The position numbers and the translations under genes are program-made. Below, piece by piece: positions 59,652 to 64,000 of a stretch of DNA of 64,000 bases (positions are counted from its first letter, which is position 1; each line of letters begins with the position of its first letter). The notes beneath the pieces were generated by a model, which was not told where the DNA came from, searched no databases, and was given only the letters and a program-made list of their open reading frames with translations. The stretch is taken from positions 186,001-250,000 of the forward strand of contig NZ_FNWU01000002.1 of the NCBI RefSeq assembly GCF_900108505.1, written 5' to 3'. Origin of the DNA: Halopenitus malekzadehii (GTDB lineage Archaea; Halobacteriota; Halobacteria; Halobacteriales; Haloferacaceae).

Positions 59652-60329
59652 ATGGTACCGCCGCTCGTCCTCGACATCGACGGGACGCTGACCACGGCCG
59701 ACCACCGGATCGACCCCCGGGCCTTCGAGCTGCTGCCGAGCTGGGAGGCGCCGGTCGTCTTCGCGACCGGGAAGGCGTTCCCGTATCCGGTCGCGCTCGC
59801 GCACTTTCTGGGCCTCCCGGAACACGTGATCGCGGAGAACGGCGGCGTCGTCTACGCCGACGGCGAGACCCGGTTCACGGGCGATCCCGACGCCTGCTGG
59901 GCGGTCGCCGAGGAGTTCATCGAGCGCGGCGGCGATCTGGGGTGGGGCGGCCGAACGACGGTCAACCGGTGGCGCGAGACCGAGGTCGCGATCTCGATGG
60001 ACGCCGACGAGGACCTGCTTCGATCGATCGCCGCCGACCACGACCAGACCGTGATCGACACGGGCTACGCCTATCACGTCACGTCGCCGGGCGTCTCGAA
60101 GGGCGACGCCTTCGAGGAACTCTGCGAGCTGCTCGAGTACGACCCCGACGCGTTCGTCGCGATCGGCGACAGCGAGAACGACGCCTCGACGTTCACGGTC
60201 GCCGGCGAGTCGTACGCTGTGGCCAACGCGGACGACGTCGCGCGCGAGGCCGCGGACACGGTGCTCGCGGACGCCTATATGGACGGGACTGCGGGCGTGC
60301 TCGAGGCGCTGATCGCGGCGGACAGGTGA
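59652..60329 (+). CDS. pgp: Phosphoglycolate phosphatase, archaeal HAD type
   Basis: 225 residues. HAD motif I is LDIDGTLT (Asp8 nucleophile, Asp10), motif II ATGKAF, motif III lysine in VSKGDAF, and motif IV GDSENDAS. A C2-type cap (about 75-155) fits the archaeal TA0175-like phosphoglycolate phosphatases. Spacing of 31 bases after the UbiA fusion allows co-transcription. Confidence 0.9.
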   Translation: MVPPLVLDIDGTLTTADHRIDPRAFELLPSWEAPVVFATGKAFPYPVALAHFLGLPEHVIAENGGVVYADGETRFTGDPDACWAVAEEFIERGGDLGWGGRTTVNRWRETEVAISMDADEDLLRSIAADHDQTVIDTGYAYHVTSPGVSKGDAFEELCELLEYDPDAFVAIGDSENDASTFTVAGESYAVANADDVAREAADTVLADAYMDGTAGVLEALIAADR

Positions 60330-60389
60330 CGTCATAGGACCGGATACCGTCGGCTCGGTTCCCGTCGGCTCGATACCGCTGAACCCGAA

Positions 60390-61931
60390 TCAGCCGTCGT
60401 CGGCCTCGCCGCGTGCCGCCTCGAAGGTCGCGAGGGCGTCCTCCCGGCGCTCGGCGTGGTCGACGATCGGTGCCGGATACGCGGGCGCGACCGCCTCGCG
60501 CCGATCCGGATCGAGCTCGTGCCAGTCGTGGATCAGGTCGGGATCGACGCCGCGGAGTTCGGGAACGTGGGTCGTGATGTACCCGGCGTCGGGGTCGTAG
60601 CGTTCGCCCTGCGTCATCGGGTTGAAGATCCGGAAGTAGGGCTGCGCGTCGGTCCCGGTGGAGGCGGCCCACTGCCAGCCGCCGACGTCGTTGGCGGTGT
60701 CGTGGTCGCGGAGGTGTTCGCGGAAGTGGGCGTACCCCTCGCGCCAATCGACGAGCAGGTCCTTCGTGAGGAAGGAGGCGACGATCATCCGCACCCGGTT
60801 GTGCATATCCGCCTCCGTGCGGAGTTGCCGCATCCCGGCGTCGACGATGGGGTATCCGGTCTCGCCACGTTTCCAGGCAGCCAGCGTGTCGGGGTCATCG
60901 CGCCAGTCGATCGGGTGCTCGTAGCTCTTGTAGTTCCGCGAGACCGTCCCGGGGTTGTGAAACAGGACCTGCAGGTAGAACTCCCGCCAGGCGAGCTGGC
61001 TCCGGAACTCCCTGACGCTCGAGACCGGGTCGACCTCCTCGGAATCCGCGTCCCCACCTTCGAGGTCGGCGACTGCGTCGTCGGCGTCGCCGGCCGCCGC
61101 GCGTTCCATCGCGTCCTCGGTGGCGGCGTACACCTCGCGGGGACCGATCGTCCCGAACGAGAGGTCCTGTGAGAGGTCGGACGTGGCCGACGCCGCGGGA
61201 ACGTCGCGAAGCGCCTCATAGCGAAAGATGTCGGCCTCGACGAACGACGACAGCCGATCACGTGCGCCGGCGGTGCCGGCCGAGATCGGGTCCGCCTCCG
61301 GCTCGGCAAACCCGAGGTCCGCGATCGTGGGGAGCGTTCCGACGGAGATCGTCGTATCGTCCGCATCCAGGTCCGCCGCGATATCGTCGACGACCGCCCG
61401 AAGTCGCTCCGCGTCGAGGAGGTCCCCCGACGACGGCGTCGACGCGGGCGGAGCCTTGTCCCGGTCGCGCCACTTCTTCCAGTAGTAGGTGAACACGGAG
61501 TACGGGTCCCCCTTGTTGGTCCGTATCGAATCGGGATCGTGGAGAACGGCGTCGTGGTGCGTCTCGACGTCGGGCGACTCAGCCCCGAGCGACGCTGCGA
61601 GAGACTCCTCGACCCGGGCGTCGCGCTCGCGCGCCAGCCCGGAATAGCCCCGGTTCCAGACCGCCCGATCGGCACCGAGGGCGGCCGCGAGCTGCGGGAT
61701 GATCTCGGCCGGGTCACCCCGACCGACGATCAGGTCGCTCCCACGCTCCCGGTAGGCGTCCCGCAACTCGGCAAGGGACGCGAGCAGGTATCGGACGCGG
61801 GGCGGGCCGGCATACTCGAGGACGGCGTCGTCGAGGACGAAACACGGGACGATCGGTCCGTGGTCGGCGGCCGCCGACAGACCGACGTTGTCCGCGACCC
61901 GGAGGTCACGCCGGTGCCAGAACAGATCCAT
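60390..61931 (-). CDS. phr: Deoxyribodipyrimidine photolyase (cryptochrome/photolyase family)
   Basis: Repairs UV pyrimidine dimers using blue light and FAD. 513 residues. The N-terminal antenna domain starts MDLFWHRRDLRVADN. The FAD domain has the usual MRQLRTEADMHNRVRMIVAS and the late GGWQWAASTGTDAQPYFRIF. The ATG giving MDLFWH was chosen over an upstream extension. Class I CPD enzyme is most likely. A valuable trait for sun-exposed halophiles. Confidence 0.94.
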   Translation of the reverse strand: MDLFWHRRDLRVADNVGLSAAADHGPIVPCFVLDDAVLEYAGPPRVRYLLASLAELRDAYRERGSDLIVGRGDPAEIIPQLAAALGADRAVWNRGYSGLARERDARVEESLAASLGAESPDVETHHDAVLHDPDSIRTNKGDPYSVFTYYWKKWRDRDKAPPASTPSSGDLLDAERLRAVVDDIAADLDADDTTISVGTLPTIADLGFAEPEADPISAGTAGARDRLSSFVEADIFRYEALRDVPAASATSDLSQDLSFGTIGPREVYAATEDAMERAAAGDADDAVADLEGGDADSEEVDPVSSVREFRSQLAWREFYLQVLFHNPGTVSRNYKSYEHPIDWRDDPDTLAAWKRGETGYPIVDAGMRQLRTEADMHNRVRMIVASFLTKDLLVDWREGYAHFREHLRDHDTANDVGGWQWAASTGTDAQPYFRIFNPMTQGERYDPDAGYITTHVPELRGVDPDLIHDWHELDPDRREAVAPAYPAPIVDHAERREDALATFEAARGEADDG

Positions 61932-62158
61932 ACGCCGGCCACGGACGCGACGCCCCTGAAGGTTTGCCCGTGCTGAAGGTTTGCCCGTGCGGTGGAGACG
62001 GCACCCAACGGGAACCAAGCATCCACGGGGACCGGAGACCGCGACTCGGGATGACGCGGTTTTAATAGATCGACGCCGCTTGTCGAGACAACGCTCGTCG
62101 ACCGGTCGGACCGCCGCGGCGTGTCCGCCGGTCGACGTCGAACCGACCTCGATCCACC

Positions 62159-63181
62159 ATGCAACAGTACCTCGATCTCGTCGACGAGACCCTCTCGGAG
62201 GGCGTTTATAAGCCGAACCGCACGGGCGTGGACACGATCGCGAACTTCAGCGGCGGGTACACCGTCGATCTGGCGGAGGGGTTCCCGCTGTTGACCACCA
62301 AGAAGCTGGACGGCTACCGATGGAACTCGCTCATCCACGAGGTCCTCTGGTACCTCTCGGGTGAGGAACACGTCCGAAACCTTCGAGAACACACCGCGAT
62401 CTGGGACGCCTGGGCCGACGAGGAGGGGCGGCTCGACACGGCCTACGGACGGTTCTGGCGGCGTTATCCGGTTCCCGAGGACGGGCTAGCGGGCGAGAGT
62501 TGGCCCGAGGACGCACACCGGTGGGTGACCGTCGAGGAGGACGTCGACGGGACCCGTCACCGGACGTTCGACCAGATCCAGTACGTCCTCGACACCCTCG
62601 AGGAGAACCCGCACTCCCGCCGAATGGTCGTGAACGCCTGGCACCCCGCCAACGCGGCCGTCTCGACGCTGCCGCCGTGTCACTACACGTTCGTCGTGAA
62701 CGTCCAGGGCGGCCGGCTCAACCTCCATCTCACCCAGCGGTCCGGCGACATCGCGCTCGGCGTCCCGTTCAACATCGCCGCCTACTCGTTGCTGGCGACG
62801 GCGATCGCTCAGCGGACGGGCTTCGAGGTCGGGGAGTTCGGCCACAGCATCGTCGACGCGCACGTCTACTGCGGGGAGGGCGATCGCGGCGCGTGGTACG
62901 CGGACAACCTCGACCGGCTGCAGGACCGGCTCGCGGACGTCGGGACGACCGACGACTACCGTGAGGTGAAGCGATGGCTCGAGGGAGTCGCACCCGACGA
63001 ACCCGCCGAGAAGGAGGGCTACGACCACGTTCCGGGCCTCCTCGAACAACTCTCCCGGGAGCCGCGGTCGCGGCCACGCATCGAGATCGCCGACAAGCCG
63101 CTCGACGAACTCGCCTTCGACGACGTCGAGCTTCACGACTACGACTCCGCGGACGGGATCACGTTCGCGGTCGCGGAATGA
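62159..63181 (+). CDS. thyA: Thymidylate synthase
   Basis: Converts dUMP to dTMP with methylene-tetrahydrofolate. 340 residues. The catalytic Cys is about residue 174 in LPPCHYTFVV, the folate and phosphate motifs are RRMVVNAWHP and QRSGDIALGVPFNIAAYSLL, and the late signature is HSIVDAHVYCGEGD. It overlaps folA by four bases (ATGA), pairing the dTMP-forming enzyme with the one that regenerates its folate. Confidence 0.96.
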   Translation: MQQYLDLVDETLSEGVYKPNRTGVDTIANFSGGYTVDLAEGFPLLTTKKLDGYRWNSLIHEVLWYLSGEEHVRNLREHTAIWDAWADEEGRLDTAYGRFWRRYPVPEDGLAGESWPEDAHRWVTVEEDVDGTRHRTFDQIQYVLDTLEENPHSRRMVVNAWHPANAAVSTLPPCHYTFVVNVQGGRLNLHLTQRSGDIALGVPFNIAAYSLLATAIAQRTGFEVGEFGHSIVDAHVYCGEGDRGAWYADNLDRLQDRLADVGTTDDYREVKRWLEGVAPDEPAEKEGYDHVPGLLEQLSREPRSRPRIEIADKPLDELAFDDVELHDYDSADGITFAVAE

Positions 63182-63735
63182 GCGACCGACCCAACGCCGA
63201 CGCGACGACTGACGGACCCGACGTCGACGTTCCCGACGACCTCACGATCTCCCTCATCGCCGCGGTGGCCGAGAACGGCATCATCGGCGATTCCGGCGGG
63301 ATGCCCTGGCACTATCCGGCAGATCTTGAGCACTTTAAAAGGACGACGACGGGGCATCCCGTAACCCTCGGCCGGCGGACCTACGAGAGCATCGCGGCCC
63401 AACTCGGAGGACCGCTTCCCGACCGGGTCAACGTCGTCCTCTCGCGGTCGGATCTCGATCTTCCGGACGGCGCCGTCGGCGCCGACGGGGTTCAGGACGC
63501 GCTCGACCGTGCCGCCGCGGCTGCCGCCGACCTGGGCGTCGAAACCGTCTACGTCGCCGGTGGCGCGACGATCTACGAGGCATTCCTCCCGCTGGCGGAC
63601 GAGCTAGTGCTCACGGAGATCAACGAGTCCTACGCGGGTGACACGCACTTCCCGGAGTGGGACCCCGATGAGTGGACGGAAACGGACCGTGACGAGCGCG
63701 ACGAGCTCACGTTCCGGACGTACCGTCGCCGGTGA
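63178..63735 (+). CDS. folA: Dihydrofolate reductase
   Basis: Reduces dihydrofolate with NADPH. 185 residues, with a 22-residue polar leader before the fold. Motifs: ISLIAAVAENGIIG, GMPWHYPADLEHFKRTT (active-site Trp/acid region), TLGRRTYESI, then YVAGGATIYEAFLP. The start overlaps the thyA stop, so translation is coupled. Haloarchaeal DHFRs of this type are well known. Confidence 0.95.
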   Translation: MSDRPNADATTDGPDVDVPDDLTISLIAAVAENGIIGDSGGMPWHYPADLEHFKRTTTGHPVTLGRRTYESIAAQLGGPLPDRVNVVLSRSDLDLPDGAVGADGVQDALDRAAAAAADLGVETVYVAGGATIYEAFLPLADELVLTEINESYAGDTHFPEWDPDEWTETDRDERDELTFRTYRRR

Positions 63736-63826
63736 GCCGAGTCCAGCACGGACCACGAACGCCCGCCGAACTCCCCCACCTCAGATCGGGCGTACAGTCG
63801 TAGGGGGCTCCGACAGCCTTCCTGTG

Positions 63827-63836
63827 CTTATTTATG
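63827..63836 (+). promoter_or_regulatory. TATA box for the CNNM-like gene
   Basis: CTTATTTATG is centred about 28 bases before the ATG at 63860. Confidence 0.6.
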
Positions 63837-63859
63837 CCACGACTCGATAGCGTGCCGTG

Positions 63860-64000
63860 ATGACCCCGCTTGAGCTGTCGCTCCGACTGATCGCCGGCGT
63901 ATTACTCATCCTGACGAACGGCTTCTTCGTCGCGATCGAGTTTGCGCTGACCCGGGCGCGACAGTTCAGCGAGCAGGAGTTCATCGATGGCACCCCGGCC
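63860..64000 (+). CDS. CNNM/CorC (hemolysin-type) transporter, N-terminal part
   Basis: The first 47 residues are inside the window. MTPLELSLRLIAGVLLILTN begins the first membrane helix, and FFVAIEFALTRARQFSEQEF is typical of the DUF21 (CNNM) transmembrane domain, which continues past the edge. The family exports Mg2+ or related ions and usually carries CBS domains further on. Confidence 0.8.
   Translation, partial: MTPLELSLRLIAGVLLILTNGFFVAIEFALTRARQFSEQEFIDGTPA

Overview
The window is haloarchaeal, most likely from a Halorubrum-like genome (genus is inference). The DNA is GC-rich, the predicted proteins are acidic, and TATA-like boxes often lie 26-30 bases before start codons, as in leaderless transcripts. 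Archaeal marker genes include fen, nop5-flpA, archaeal Elp3, RqcH, archaeal coaD and a TFB-like cyclin protein. There is no rRNA, CRISPR array or intact transposase gene.

Positions 1-7400 hold sugar-nucleotide genes (UDP-glucose dehydrogenase, sugar-phosphate nucleotidyltransferase), hisD, a membrane-fused spermidine-synthase-like protein and an MFS transporter. A less GC-rich patch at 7440-9120 carries a small membrane protein and a two-gene winged-helix/TumE-like pair that looks like a toxin-antitoxin operon. From 9186 to 20335 come informational and housekeeping genes: GNAT, fen, a degenerate RecJ/DHH protein, elp3, rqcH and a Cys/Met PLP enzyme. An arsenic operon (arsR-acr3-arsC, minus strand) follows, then a ferredoxin, an IscA-type carrier and a DUF5816-like protein.

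The main discovery is 23984-42204: eleven genes on one strand, many overlapping or touching. Three encode divergent FtsZ/tubulin-superfamily proteins, one with an N-terminal zinc finger. The other eight are coiled-coil, multi-TM or signal-peptide proteins with Ig-like domains predicted on both sides of the membrane. I read this as one envelope-spanning, tubulin-powered machine. It is distinct from the canonical FtsZ1/FtsZ2 and CetZ genes. It resembles in concept, but not in partner content, the FtsZ-like membrane-remodelling systems proposed from comparative genomics (Makarova and Koonin, 2010: VWA, GTPase and OmpA partners).

After it come small genes (HEWD, a truncated cutA), coaD, a TFB-like gene and tRNA-Leu(UAG). 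The tRNA is followed by two extra copies of its 3' end, scars of past integration. Next are a phosphate permease and a UspA protein around an IS605-like hairpin, then OsmC, gshA and the flpA-nop5 box C/D RNP pair. The right end has aroC (with six 12-bp repeats just before its TATA box), menE, a bactofilin/halofilin-like polymer protein, a UbiA/lycopene-cyclase fusion, phosphoglycolate phosphatase, photolyase, an overlapping thyA-folA pair and the start of a CNNM transporter.
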